From Triticum aestivum (Eukaryota; Streptophyta; Magnoliopsida; Poales; Poaceae), in the NCBI RefSeq assembly GCF_018294505.1, contig NC_057800.1, positions 475,513,037-475,577,036 on the forward strand: a DNA stretch of 64,000 nucleotides, read 5' to 3'. The notes under the pieces are model-generated. The model ran no database searches and was not told the DNA's origin. It worked only from the letters and a program-made list of their open reading frames with translations. Positions 1 to 11,804 of the stretch are shown piece after piece. The first letter of the stretch is position 1. Each line of letters begins with the position of its first letter. A program made the position numbers and the translations under genes.

Positions 1-61
1 TGCATCACCATGATCTTGCGTGTGCGTAGGAATTTTTTTGAAATTACTACGTTCCCCAACA
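1..61 (+). mobile_element. 3' end of a BARE1/WIS/Angela-type copia LTR (partial)
   Basis: The segment ends in CGTTCCCCAACA at 50-61, the conserved 3' terminus of BARE1/WIS/Angela LTRs, preceded by the typical sequence encoding the 'cctacgcacacgcaagatc' region in reverse order. The rest lies outside the window. It abuts the interior of the neighbouring LTR (about 137 bases of that LTR are missing by comparison with its partner at 5725), so this copia sequence inserted into that LTR. The base run 62-66 (CCTCG) would be its target-site copy. Confidence 0.85.
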
Positions 62-1520
62 CCTCGTACCTGCACAAACAAACAAGAACCTCGCAACCAA
101 CGCGATAAAGGGGTTGTCAATCCCTTCACGGTCACTTACGAAAGTGAGATCTGATAGAGATAATAAGATAAATATTTTGGTATTTTTGTTGTATAGATTG
201 GAAAATAAAGATTGCAAAATAAATGGCGACAGAAATAGCTTGTTGACGGGAGAATAATATGATGGAAAATAGACCCGGGGGCCATAGGCTTCACTAGTGG
301 CTTCTCTCAAGATAGCAAATTCTACCATGGGTGAACAAATTAGTGTCGAGCAATTGATAGAAAAGCGAATAGTTATGAGAATATCTAGGCATGATCATTT
401 ATATAGGCATCACATCCGCGACAAGTAGACCAAAACGACTCTGCATCTACTACTATTACTCCACACATCGACCGCTATCCAGCATGCATCTAGAGTATTA
501 AGTTCATAAGAACAGAGTAACGCATTAGGCAAGATGACATGATGTAGAGGGATAAACTCAAGCAATATGATATAAACCCCATCTTTTTATCCTCGATGGC
601 AACAATATAATACGTGCCTTGCTGCCCCTGCTGTCACTGGGAAAGGACACCGCAAGATTGAACCCAAAGCTAAGCACTTCTCCCATTGCAAGAAAGATCA
701 ATCTAGTAGGCCAAACCAAACTGATAATTCGAAGAGACTTGCAAATATATTTAAATCATGCATAAAAGAATTCAGAGAAGAATCAAATATTGTTCATAGA
801 TAATCTTGATCATAAACCCCCAATTCATCGGATCTCGACAAACACACCGCAAAAAGAATTACATCGAATAGATCTCCAAGAGAATCGAGGAGAACTTTGT
901 ATTGAGATACAAAGAGAGAGAAGAAGCCATCTAGCTAATAACTATGGACCCGAAGGTCTGTGGTAATCTACTCACACATCGTCGGAGAGGCTATGGTGTT
1001 GATGTAGAAGCCCTCCGTGATCGATTCCCCCTCCGGCGGAGCGCCAGAAAAGGCCCCAAGATGGGATCTCACGGGTACAAAAGGTTGTAGCAGTGGAAAT
1101 AGGGTTTCGTGGTGCTCCTCGATGTTTTCAGGGTATATGGATATATATAGGAGGAAGAAGTAGGTCGGTGGAGCTGTGAGGGGCCCACGAGGGTGGGGGC
1201 GCGCTTTGCCCCCCTGGGCATGCCCTCCTGCCTCTTGGCCTCCTTGCTTATTTCTTGACGTCCACTCCAAGTATCCTGGATCACGTTTGTTCCAAAAATA
1301 ACTCTCATGAAGGTTTCATTCCGTTTGTGTTCTGTTTGATGTTCCTTTTCTGCAAAACACAGAAATAGGCAAAAAAACAGCAATTTGCACTGGGCATTTG
1401 GTTAGTAGGTTAGTCCCAAAAATAATATGAAAGTGTATAACAAATCCCATTAAACATCTAAAACTGCTAATATAATAGCATGGAACAATAAAAAATTATA
1501 GATACGTTGGAGACGTATCA
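62..1520 (-). repeat. 3' LTR of the left Sabrina/WHAM-like element, truncated
   Basis: Aligns throughout with 5862-7307. It ends on the plus strand in GACGTATCA, the complement of the LTR start TGATACGTC. The first ~137 bases (equivalent to 5725-5861) are missing because the copia LTR of 1-61 interrupts it. A TATA-like tract (CTATATATATCC on the minus strand, about 1138-1150) marks the likely promoter. Confidence 0.85.
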
Positions 1521-1521
1521 A

Positions 1522-1535
1522 GCATCCCCAAGCTT
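1522..1535 (-). other. Polypurine tract
   Basis: The minus-strand AAGCTTGGGGATGC lies directly upstream of the 3' LTR start. It is the expected plus-strand primer site for reverse transcription. The identical motif occupies the same place at 26190-26203 in the related element. Confidence 0.75.
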
Positions 1536-4436
1536 AATTCATGCTCATCCTTGAGTAGGTAAATGATAAAAGCGGAATTTTTGATGTGGAATGCTACCTA
1601 GCATAATTCTCAATGTAATTTTTCTTTATTGTGGCATGAATGTTCAGATCTGAAAGATTCAAGACAAAATTTTAATATTGACATAAAAATAGTAATACTT
1701 CAAGCATACTAACAAAGCAATCATGTCTTCTCAAAATAACATGGCGAAAGAAAGTTATCCCTACAAAATCATATAGTCTGGCTATGCTCTATCTTCATCA
1801 GACAAAGTATTTAAATCATGCACAACCCCGACGACAAGCCAAGCAATTGTTTCATACTTTTGATGTTCTCAAACTTTTTCAATCTTCACGCAATACATGA
1901 GCATGAGCCATGGATATAGCACTATAGGTGGAAGAGAATGGTGGTTGTGGAGAAGACAAAAAGGAGAAGATAGTCTCACATCAACTAGGGGTATCAACGG
2001 GCTATGGAGATGCCCATCAATAGATATCATTGTGAGTGAGTAGGGATTGCCATGCAATGGATGCACTAGAGCTATAAGTGTATGAAAGCTCAACAAAAGA
2101 AACTAAGTGGGTGTGCATCCAACTCGCTTGCTCACGAAGACCTAGGGCATTTTGAGGAAGCCCATCATTGGAATATACAAGCCAAGTTCTATAATGTAAA
2201 ATTCCCACTAGTATGTGAAAGTGACAACATAGGAGACTCTCTATCATGAAGATCATGGTGCTACTTTTAAGCACAAGTGTGGTAGGAGGATAGTAGCATT
2301 GCCCCTTCCCTCTTTTTCTCTAATTTCTCTTTTTTTTATTTGGGCCTTTTCTCTTTTGTATGGCCTCTTTTTTATGTTTTGTCCGGAGTCTCATCCCGAC
2401 TTGTGGGGGAATCATAGTCTCCATCATCCTTTCCTCACTTGGGCCAATGCTCTAATAATGATGATCATCACACTTTTATTTACTTACAACTCAAAAATTA
2501 CAACTCGATACTTAGAACAAAATATGACTCTATGTGAATGCCTCCGGTGGTGTACCAGGTTATGCAATGAATCAAGAGTGACATGTATGAAAGAATTATA
2601 AAGGTGGCTTTGCCACAAATACGATGTCAACTACATGATCATGCAAAGCAATCTGACAGTGATGAAACGTGTCATAACAAATGGAACGGTGGTAAGTTGC
2701 ATGGCAATATTTCTTGGAATATCTATGGAAATGCCATAATAGGTAGGTATGGTGGCTGTTTTGAGGAAGGTATATGGTGCGTGTATGGTACCGGCGAAAG
2801 GTGCGCGGTACTAGAGAGGCTAGCAATGGTGGAAGGGTGAGAGTGCGTATAATCCATGGACTCAACATTAGTCATAAAGAACTCACATACTTATTGCAAA
2901 AATCTATTAGTTATCGAAACAAAGTACTACGCGCATGCTCCTAGGGGGATAGATTGGTAGGAAAAGACCATCACTCGTCCCCGACAGCCACTCACAAGGA
3001 AGACAATCAATAAATAAATCATGCTCCGACTTCACCACATAACGGTTCACCATACGTGCATGCTACGGGAATCACAAACTTTAACACAAGTATTTCTCAA
3101 ATCAACAACTACTCAACTAGCATGACTCTAATATCACCATCTTCATATCTCAAAACAATCATCAAGTATCAAACTTCTCATAGTATTCAATGCACTTTTT
3201 ATGAAAGTTTTTATTATACCCATCTTGGATGCCTATCATATTAGGACTAATTTTATAACCAAAGCAAATTACCATGCTGTTCTATAAGACTCTCAAAATA
3301 ATATAATTGAAGCACGAGAGATCAATAATTTCTATAAAATAAAACCACCACCGTGCTCTTAAAGATATAAGTGAAGCACGAGAGCAAAATTATCCAGCTC
3401 AAAAGATATAAGTGAAGCACATAGAGTATTCTAATAAATTCCGATTCATGTGTGTCTCTCCAAAAGGTGTTTACAGCAAGGATGATTGTGGTGAACTAAA
3501 AGGCAAAGACTCAAATCATACAAGACGCTCCAAGTAAAACACATATCATGTGGTGAATAAAAATATAGCCTCAAGTAAAGTTATTGATGGACGAAGACAA
3601 AAGTGGGGATGCCTTCCGGGGCATCCCCAAGCTTAGGCTTTTGGTTGTACTTGAATTGTACCTTTGGGTTCCTTGGGAATCCCCATGCTTAGGCTCTTGC
3701 GACTCCTTATTCCAAAATCCATCAAATACCCAAAACTTGAAAACTTCACAACACAAAACTCAACAGAAAATCTCATGAGCTCCGTTAGTATAAGAAAACA
3801 AATCACCACTTCAAGGTACTGTAATGAACTCATTTTTTATTTATATTGATGTTAAACATACTGTATTCCCACTTATCTACGGTTCATACCCCCGATACTA
3901 GCCATAGATTCATCAAAATAAGCAAACAACACACGAAAAACAGAATTTGTCATAAACAGAACAGTCTGTAGTAATCTGTAGGTTTCGAATACTTATGTAA
4001 ACCCAAAAATTCTAAAATAAATTGGTGGACGTGAGTAATTTGTCTATTAATCATCTTCAAAAAGAATCAACCTAATCACACTCTCCACTAAGAAAATGGC
4101 AGCAAATCTCGTGAGCGCTAAAGTTTCTGTTTTTTACAGCAAGATCGCAAAGACTTCCCCCAAGTCTTCCCAATGGTTCTACTTGGCACAAACACTAATT
4201 AAAAACATAAAACCACATCTAAACAAAAGCTAGATGAATTATTTATTACTAAAAAGGAACAAAAACAAGAAACAAAAATTAAATTGGGTTGCCTCCCAAC
4301 AAGCGCTATCATTTAACGCCCCTAGCTAGGCATAAAAACAAGAATAGATCTAGGTATTGTCATCTTTAGTATGCAATCCATAAGTGGCTCTCATAATAGA
4401 TTCGTAAGGTAATTTAATTTTCTTTCTAGTGAAGTG
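1536..4436 (-). other. Long non-coding internal region of the left Sabrina/WHAM-like element
   Basis: About 2.9 kb without a credible ORF. It is collinear with 26204-29730 of the related element and in part with 20908-22267. It carries a Ty3-like structural oddity: copies of the PPT-like motif GCATCCCCAAGCTT at 3621-3634 and a degenerate copy at 3677-3690, the first sitting in an inverted repeat (GGGGATGCC near 3605 and GGCATCCCC near 3619). Its gag-proximal border with shared sequence is a conserved stretch around 4280-4335 (GGGTTGCCTCCCAACAAGCG), after which the two related elements diverge. Confidence 0.7.
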
Positions 4437-5494
4437 TTAAATGTCCTTCCTTAATGGAAATTGAAATCTAATATTTCCTTCTTTCATATCAATAATTGCA
4501 CCAATCGTTCTAAGGAAAGGTCTACCAGGAATAATAGGACATGTAGGATTGCAATCTATATCAAGAACAATGAAATCCATAGGCACATAATTCCTATTTG
4601 CAACAATAAGAACATCATTAATCCTTCCCATAGGTTTCTTAATGGTGGAACCCGCAAGAAGCAAATTTAAAGAACAATCATCAAATTCACAGAAACCTAA
4701 CATATCACACAAATTTTTGGAATCATGGAAACACTAGCACCCAAATCACATAAAGCATAGCGTTCATGATCTTTAATTTTAATTTTAATAGTAGGCTCCC
4801 ACTCATCATAAAGTTTTCTAGGGATAGAGACTTCTAATTCAAGCTTTTCTTCATAAGACTGCATTAAAGCATCAATGATATGTTTGGTAAAAGCTTTATT
4901 TTGACTATAAGCATGAGGAGAATTTAACACGGATTGCAACAAGGAAATACAATATATAAAAGAGAAATTATCATAATTAAATCCCTTGAAATCCAAAATA
5001 GTGGGTTCATTGCTATGTAAATTTTTGACCTCTTCAATCCCGCTTTTACCAATTTTTGTATCAAGACCTAAAAACTCCGAATTATTGGGACGCCTTTTAG
5101 CTAAAGTTGGCTCATATCCGGTCCCATCATTATCAAGATTCATATTGCAAAACAAAGATTTAATAGGAGACATATCAATAAATTTTAGATCTTCATCCTA
5201 ATTATCGTCTAACTATTCCGGTTTGGTGGCCATCTTATTAACTAAGGTGGCCTAGTTATCCGAAATTTGGGCTATTAAGTTTTCAAGATGAGCAAACTGA
5301 GATTTCAAACCATAAAATTCCTTAGACATATCATCGAGCTCTTTATTCATATACTCCATAAAACCTTTTTGCTCTTTAAGCTCATTTCTGAAGAAATTAT
5401 TATGCTCAAATTGCAAGGACATAAAACTTCTAATGTTGTTTTCAATTTCTTCCAACCTTCTATCGTGAAGATCAATACTTTTTGGAAGAGACAT
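4437..5494 (-). pseudogene. gag-pro: Broken gag-protease of the left Sabrina/WHAM-like element
   Basis: The minus-strand frame starts plausibly at ATG 5494 (MSLPKSIDLHDRR), gives a charged, probably coiled-coil N-terminus to 5252, is stopped there and again before 5173, then reopens to about 4700 in the same frame. The aspartic protease signature DLGASVSMIPK lies at about 4720-4750. After a frameshift near 4700 the protease continues (GRINDVLIVANRNYVPMDF) to a GRPFLRTIGA motif near 4500, matching the ILGRP element of retropepsins with L changed to P. I see no zinc knuckle and no polymerase downstream. The role would be particle formation and polyprotein cleavage. As it stands it is non-functional: at least two stops and one frameshift. 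Confidence 0.75.
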
Positions 5495-5696
5495 CGTGAC
5501 AACCAATCTAACACACAAGCACACAAGAACCAAGCGAAAAGAGACGGACGAAAAAGAGGCAAACGAAAAAGAGGGTGAATAAATTGGCAAGGGTGAAGTG
5601 GGGGAGAGGAAAACGAGAGGCAAATGGCAAATAATGTAATGCGAGGGATAAGAGTTTGTGATGGGTATTTGTATGTCTTGACTTGTGCGTAGATCT

Positions 5697-5713
5697 CCCG
5701 GGCAACGGCGCCA
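5697..5713 (-). other. Primer binding site, tRNA-Asp type
   Basis: The minus strand reads TGGCGCCGTTGCCCGGG, complementary to the 3' end of plant tRNA-Asp (ending CGGCAACGGCGCCA). It lies 11 bases inside the 5' LTR end at 5725 and fixes the element's orientation. Confidence 0.8.
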
Positions 5714-5724
5714 AAAATCCTTTT

Positions 5725-7307
5725 TGATACCTCTTGAGCATGCCTTGGTTTTCCCTTGAAGAGGAAAGGGTGATGCAGCAAAGTAGCGTAAGTATTTCCC
5801 TTAGTTTTTGAGAACCAAGGTATCAATCCAGTAGGAGATTACACGCAAGTCCCTCGTACCTGCACAAACTAACAAGAACCTCGCAACCAATGCGATAAAG
5901 GGGTTGTCAATCCCTTCATGGTCACTTACGAAAGTGAGATCTGATAGGGATAATAAGATAAATATTTTTGGTATTTTTGTTGTATAGATTGGAAAATAAA
6001 GATTGCAAAATAAACAGTGACAGAAATAGCTTGTTGATGGGAGAATAATATGATGGAAAATAGACCCGAGGGCCATAGGTTTCACTAGTGGCTTCTCTCA
6101 AGATAGCAAGTTCTATGGTGGGTGAACAAATTACTGCCGAGCAATTGATAGAAAAGTGAATAGTTATGAGAATATCTATCCATGATCATGTATATAGGCA
6201 TCATGTCCGTGACAAATAGACCAAAACGATTCTGCATCTACTACTATTACTCCACACATCGACCTCTATCCAGCATGCATCTAGAGTATTAAGTTCATAA
6301 GAACAGAGTAACGCATTAGGCAAGATGACATGATGTAGAGGAATAAACTCAAGCAATATGATATAAACCCCATCTTTTTATCCTCGATGGCAACAATACA
6401 ATACGTGCCTTGCTGCCCCTGCTGTCAGTGGGAAAGGACACCGCAAGATTGAACCCAAAGCTAAGCACTTCTCCCATTGCAAGAAAGATCAATCTAGTAG
6501 GCCAGACCAAACTGATAATTCGAAGAGACTTGCAAAGATATTTAAATCATGCATAAAAGAATTCAGAGAAGAGTCATATATTGTTCATAGATAATCTTGA
6601 TCATAAACCCACAATTCATTGGATCTCGACAAACACACCGCAAAAAGAATTACATCAAATAGATCTCCAAGAGAATCGAGGAGAACTTTGTATTGAGATC
6701 AAAGAGAGAGGAAGCCATCTAGCTAATAACTATGGACCCGAAGGTCTGTGGTAAACTACTCACACATCATCGGAGAGGCTATGGTGTTGATTTAGAAGCC
6801 CTCTATGACCGATTCCCCCTCCGGTGGAGCGCCGGAAAAAGCGCCAAGATGGGATCTCATGGGTACAAAAGGTTGTGGCGGTGGAAATAGGGTTTCGTGG
6901 TGCCCCTAGATGTTTTTAGAGTATATGGATATATATAGGAGGAAGAAGTAGGTCGGTGGATCTGCGAGGGTCCCACGAGGGTGGGGGCGCGCCTGGCCCC
7001 CTGGGCGCGCCCTCCTGCCTCGTGGCCTCCTTGTTTCTTTGTTGACGTCCACTCCAAGTCTCCTGGATCATGTTTGTTCCAAAAATAACCCTCCCGAAGG
7101 TTTCATTCCGTTTGGATTCCGTTTGATATTCCTTTTCTGCGAAACACTAAAATAGGCAAAAAAACAACAATTTGCACTGGGCCTTTGGTTAGTAGGTTAG
7201 TCCCAAAAATAATATAGAAGTGCATAACAAAGCCCATTAAACATCCAAAACAGATAATATAATAGCATGGAACAATCAAAAATTATAGATACGTTGGAGA
7301 CGTATCA
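5725..7307 (-). repeat. 5' LTR of the left Sabrina/WHAM-like element
   Basis: Complete LTR of 1,583 bases, bounded by TGATACCTC (plus-strand left end) and GACGTATCA (right end), i.e. TG...CA on the minus strand. A TATA-like CTATATATATCC lies on the minus strand near 6928-6940. The part from about 6700 to 7307 resembles the LTRs at 24528 and 30758, while the part from 5725 to about 6650 does not. Confidence 0.9.
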
Positions 7308-9383
7308 TAGGGGTCGTCGTCAATGGTGGCGTCTGGCTCCGGGGCTCCAGCATGTGGCATCCGAGAAGAAAGGAAAAGGGGGGAAAGGGGGGAGCAAAGA
7401 AACCGTGAGTACTCATTGAAAGTACTTGCAAGCAAGGAGCTACACTACATATGCATCGATATCAATGAAATGGATATTATCTGTGGACTGGATTGTGGAA
7501 TGCTAGAATAAGAGGGGGATAGCTAGTCCTGTCGAAGACTAGCTTCTAGCAGCCTCCATCTTGAAGCGTGTAGAAGAGAATAGCTGGTAAGCTCACCAAG
7601 TATCATCGTATAGCATAATCCTACCCGGCGATCCTCTCCTCATCGCCCTGTGAGAGAGAGAGATCGCCGGGTTGTATCTGGCACTTGAAAGGGCGTGTTT
7701 TATTAAGCATCCAATTCTAGTTGTCATGAGGTCGGAACACAACTCTGGATCATCTTGTTACCGTGGACACGACTATTCGAATAGATCAATCTTCCCTGCA
7801 GGGGTGCATCAAATTACCGAACACGCTCGATCACTCTGGCCGGACACACTTTCCTAGATCATTACCAGCCTCGGAAGATCAACACGTCGTTGCCCTACCT
7901 AGGCCTAATAGAGAGGTCAGCACGCCAGTCTAAATCCTATGCGCGCAGGGGTCTTGGGCTCATCACCCTTTGCACTCCTGCATGTTGTGAGAGCGGCTGG
8001 AAGCAGACCTAGCCTCCCTAATACAAGAGCAGGTGTTCCAGTCCAATCTGGCGCGCGTCGCTCAACCACTGACATCTAGAAGGCTTCGGTTGATACTACG
8101 ACGTCGAGTGCCCATAACTGTTCCTGCATGGTGGTTAGTGCGTATAGGCCAGTGGCCAACTCATATCAAATACCCAATCTCGTCAAGCATGTTATTTGAA
8201 GTAACCACAGACACTGACCAGGACCAAGCCCACCTATCTCCTAGGTGGTCACAAACTGCCATGTCGCTCCTCCAAAAGGTAACAGTTGGGGGCCTTCGGG
8301 AACCCATCCCATCACTACCTGGATGGAACCACCTGTCCCTTCAGCCCCCCACATCAAAATCACTTGCGGGTACTCTACGAGCCGACCCGACTTTAATCAC
8401 ATCATGTAACCTGTATAATATGTATGTATGTATGTATATACCCGTGATCACCTCCCGAGTGATCATGGCCCGATAGTATACCATGGCAGGCGGACAAGAC
8501 TGTAGGGCCACTAATGGAATAATAGCATCCTATACTAAGCATTTAGGATTGCAGGTAAAGGCAACAACAGTAGAAACAATGGCAGGCTATGCAACAGAAT
8601 AGGATCTACCGAATCAACAACAGTAGCAAACCTAATGCAAGAATAAGAGAGAAGAGAGAGGGTGATATCTGGTTGATCAAGGGGGGTTTGCTTGCCTGGA
8701 AGCTCAGCAGAGAAGGACAGGTCGTCAACACCGTAGTCGATCAGGGCAGCAGCGGTGTCAGTCTTGTAGTCTGCCCGAGAGAAGAGGGGGAGAAACAATT
8801 AATACAATGGAAACAAATGCATTAAGATGCATGACATGACATTTAGCGGTGCTAGGGTGAGCTAACACAGTACTAGGTGCTACTGGCGAAGGGGGAAAAC
8901 ATCCGGGAAAATGTTCCCGGTGTTTGACGTTTTCAGGAAGATGAAACGGAGGGGGTCAGTTGCATGTTCACTATTCTAGGGACGTGTGGCAGACAAACGG
9001 ACAGCATATTCGGATTCCTCTTGTCGTTCTAAGCAACTTTCATGTTCAAAGTATTTTCATCCGAGTTACGGATTAGTTTATATTAATTTTAAAGATTTTA
9101 AGTCATTTTCTAGAAATTAACAAAATTAATTTAATTAGAAAATGCAATTATGATGTTAGTGTGACATCAGCATGATGTCAGCAGGTCCACAGGTTGACTA
9201 GGTCAACCCTTGCAGATAGGACCCGTTCATCATAGACCCAGACTAACTAAACAGGAGATAGTTTTAGTAGCAGAATAATTAGGTTTAATTAGTTAACTAA
9301 ACATATTAACTAAGTTAATTAATTAATCTTTATTTTTATTATATTTTAATTCCTTTTTTTATAAAAAGTTCTTTGGTGGCCCC
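7308..9383 (-). mobile_element. Large minus-strand LTR, outer half
   Basis: No coding sequence. Read on the minus strand it has the same order of blocks as the solo LTR at 33687-39542; for example the block around an AACTATTCGAATAG-like motif plus a GTCCACGGTAA motif (7755-7775 here, 36520-36550 there). It continues at 19393 after the Fatima-like insertion, which duplicated GCCCC. The short plus-strand ORFs here (for example 8033-8476) lie inside this repeat and have no recognisable domain. The left limit is set by the insertion of the 62-7307 element. Confidence 0.65.
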
Positions 9384-9855
9384 TGATGGAGTCCTGGATT
9401 AGGGGGTATTCGGACAGTCGGACTATATCCAATGGCCGGACTGTTGGACTATGAAGACACAAGATTGAAGACTTCGTCTCGTGTCCGGATGGGACTCTAC
9501 TTGGCGTGGAAGGAAAGCTAGGAAATACGGATATGTATATCTCCTCCTTTGTAACCAACCTTGTATAACCCTAGCCCCTCCGGTGTCTATATAAACCGGA
9601 GGGTTTTAGTCTGTAGGACAACATACAATCATACCATAGGCTAGCTTCTAGGGTTTAGCCTCTCTGATCTCGTGGTAGATCTACTCTTGTGCTACCCATA
9701 TCATTAATATTAATCAAGCAGGATGTAGGGTTTTACCTCCATCAAGAGGGCCTGAACCTGGGTAAAACATCGTGTCCCCTGCCTCCTGTTACCATCCGCC
9801 TTAGACGCACAGTTCGGGACCCCCTACCCGAGATCCGCCGGTTTTGACACCGACA
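9384..9855 (+). repeat. 5' LTR of Fatima-like element 1
   Basis: Starts TGATGGAGTCCTGG and ends GACACCGACA. Aligns with 18918-19387 and with 40270-40741. Confidence 0.93.
9587..9596 (+). promoter_or_regulatory. LTR TATA box
   Basis: CTATATAAAC, conserved at 19119-19128 and 40472-40481 in the other two LTR copies; likely drives genomic RNA synthesis. Confidence 0.65.
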
Positions 9856-9856
9856 T

Positions 9857-9874
9857 TGGTGCTTTCATTGAGAG
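9857..9874 (+). other. Putative primer binding site
   Basis: TGGTGCTTTCATTGAGAG begins one base after the LTR end and is repeated exactly after the LTR at 40741. The position is right for a PBS; I do not assign the tRNA. Confidence 0.6.
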
Positions 9875-9881
9875 TTCCTCT

Positions 9882-11804
9882 ATGTCGTCGCCAGAAGGAA
9901 GGATGTCTCATCTCGTCTTTAAATACGGTACTACTGTCAGGGGAGCTTTGGCTGTCAGCCAAACTCTCCGGCTAGGCGGGTTCATCATGATTGCCTGTTC
10001 GGCCGCTGCGCCGACGATGACTTCTCGGGTCATCGAAAACAGCCTCCACATCAAATCGACACTCGCCGAATAGATGGATCCAATGGAGCTCGCCTCCTTA
10101 AACGAGCTCCTGGATCGCATCGCCGCCTTGGGTGTCGCTATGGACTATGATCAGATCGGTCTTAAACCCGACCAAAGGGAGATTAACTCTCCACCGGTCA
10201 CCCATCATATTGCAGTGGTGGAGGAACAATGCGGCGACCTTTCCTCTATCTTGAGGACCAACTATGTCCGGATTCCCGGGCTCTCCGAGACGGACGCCCG
10301 TTCGCGGGAGGACAACATCCAATCCCTGAACTTAGAATCAGGTAGCGGACCAGGATTATCGGGTAACACCCCAGAACCGGAACTTCCAAAATTGGAAACT
10401 TCTCGACCCCTGGATCCCAGATCGGGCAAGGGTTCGGATTCAATTCCACCCACCCACTCAAACATAAGAGATCTTTCCCACATCAGGCAAGAGCCCTAGG
10501 AAACAGTACATCACTATTGGGTCAGATTCCTCCTCGCGATGAACAAGGTCAAGGACTGTCGCGAGGAAGACGCAATCTCATTTTTTTGCAATAATTGCAT
10601 GGACAAGGGAATCCTTAACGCCATAAATCACCGTGAGATAACACGCTTCGCTGACTTGGCATCCATAGTACGAAAGTATTGTGCGATGGAAAGTGCCTGG
10701 AAAACCGAAATAAACTTTTGGGATAATCCGGCCTTGAATACAAACCCAGTCCGAAATAAAAGGGTGCATTATCACAATACACCCGGGTCAACTACCAAAA
10801 AGCAAAAACCCTCTACAGGGCATGGAACCGTACTAGAGGGATGGCTCAACGGACCCTGCAAAATTCATAGCACAGCGGATATAATACCAATGCACAGCCT
10901 TAGAGCATGTTGGATACTCCGACAGGTGGCCAAAAGTGGTGAGGATCTTCTTATCCCAAATAGCACAGAGCACCATCTCGTGGATAACAATATGGTGTTA
11001 ACAGTGTTCGAGACCTTTGCGTCAAATAATAGGCGCAAGCGAACAGTCCGCAGCATGGCCGAAATCTGCCACGTAGCAGCAATAAATCCATGGAGTGACA
11101 TGGCTATTACCTTCAATGCCAGTGATGAACCTAAATTCCGAACAGCCCGAGCACTAGCCGCATTGGTCCTCAGTCCAATCGTGCACGGCTTTCGACTCAC
11201 CAAAGTACTAATGGACGGCGGCAGCGGACTAAACCTCATCTATGAGGAAACTCTTCAAAAGATGGAAATAGACTGGAACTGCATCGAGCAAAGTAGCACA
11301 ACCTTCAGAGGAATTATCCCTAGTCGGGAAGCACGCTGTGCTGGGAAAATCACACTAGATGTGGTATTCGGCACGCCGGGAAATTACAGGTCCGAAGAAA
11401 TTACATTCCAAGTGGCCCCGTTTAGAAGTGGCCATCACGCTCTTTTAGGATGGGAGGCATTTACAATCTTCCAAGCCGTACCCCATTACGGGTACATGAA
11501 GCTTAAAATGCCCGGGCCCAACGGAATCATCACTCTCGCCAGTGATCCGGACACAGCACTCCGTGCCAAAAACAAAACAGTCGCATTGGCCCTCGAGGCA
11601 TTATCCGAAGCCCTCTCGACCGAGGAATTAACCACGCTACGCTCCACAGTGGACAGGGACGATGTGATACTCGACAAGAGATCCAAGTCCACCTCTTTTA
11701 AACCAGTGAATGAAATAGTCAAATTCCAAGTCCACTCAACGGACCCTACAAAAACAGCCTCCATCGGGGCACAGTTAAACCCCGTTGTGGACGCCGCACT
11801 ATGA
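9882..11804 (+). pseudogene. gag-pro: gag-protease of Fatima-like element 1 (three in-frame stops)
   Basis: One reading frame runs from ATG 9882, interrupted by TAG at 10071-10073, TAG at 10497-10499 and TGA at 11802-11804. The middle part (VHHYWVRFLLAMNKVKDC onward, 10505-10800) is the gag core that assembles the particle. A zinc-knuckle-like C-H-H-C block (PCKIHSTADIIPMHSLRACW) lies near 10854-10915. The retropepsin active site MDGGSGLN lies near 11211-11235, a GGS form of the usual D-S/T-G, with the later hydrophobic block HHALLGWEAF near 11430-11460 replacing ILGRP. Two of the stops look like single-base changes of sense codons. Compared with the second copy (40768-42780), which has frameshifts, this copy keeps one frame. 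Confidence 0.85.

Larger units (their letters stand above)
62..7307 (-). mobile_element. Sabrina/WHAM-like non-autonomous Ty3/gypsy-type LTR element
   Basis: Two minus-strand LTR copies (62-1520, truncated; 5725-7307, complete) flank an internal region with a tRNA-Asp-type primer binding site next to the right LTR and a polypurine tract next to the left LTR, so transcription runs right to left. Only gag-protease remnants are present; there is no RT, RNase H or integrase, so mobility would need another element's enzymes. The left LTR is cut by the copia LTR at 1-61. The right flank TAGGG (7308-7312) is the expected target-site copy, but its partner is outside the window. In the first ~125 aligned LTR bases I count four substitutions and one indel. 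The assignment to Sabrina or WHAM is from memory. Confidence 0.85.

Noticed and set aside
7323..8825. Small ORFs that could be host genes left of the Fatima-like element
   Set aside because: The interval aligns in block order with a large LTR; frames are short and lack motifs.
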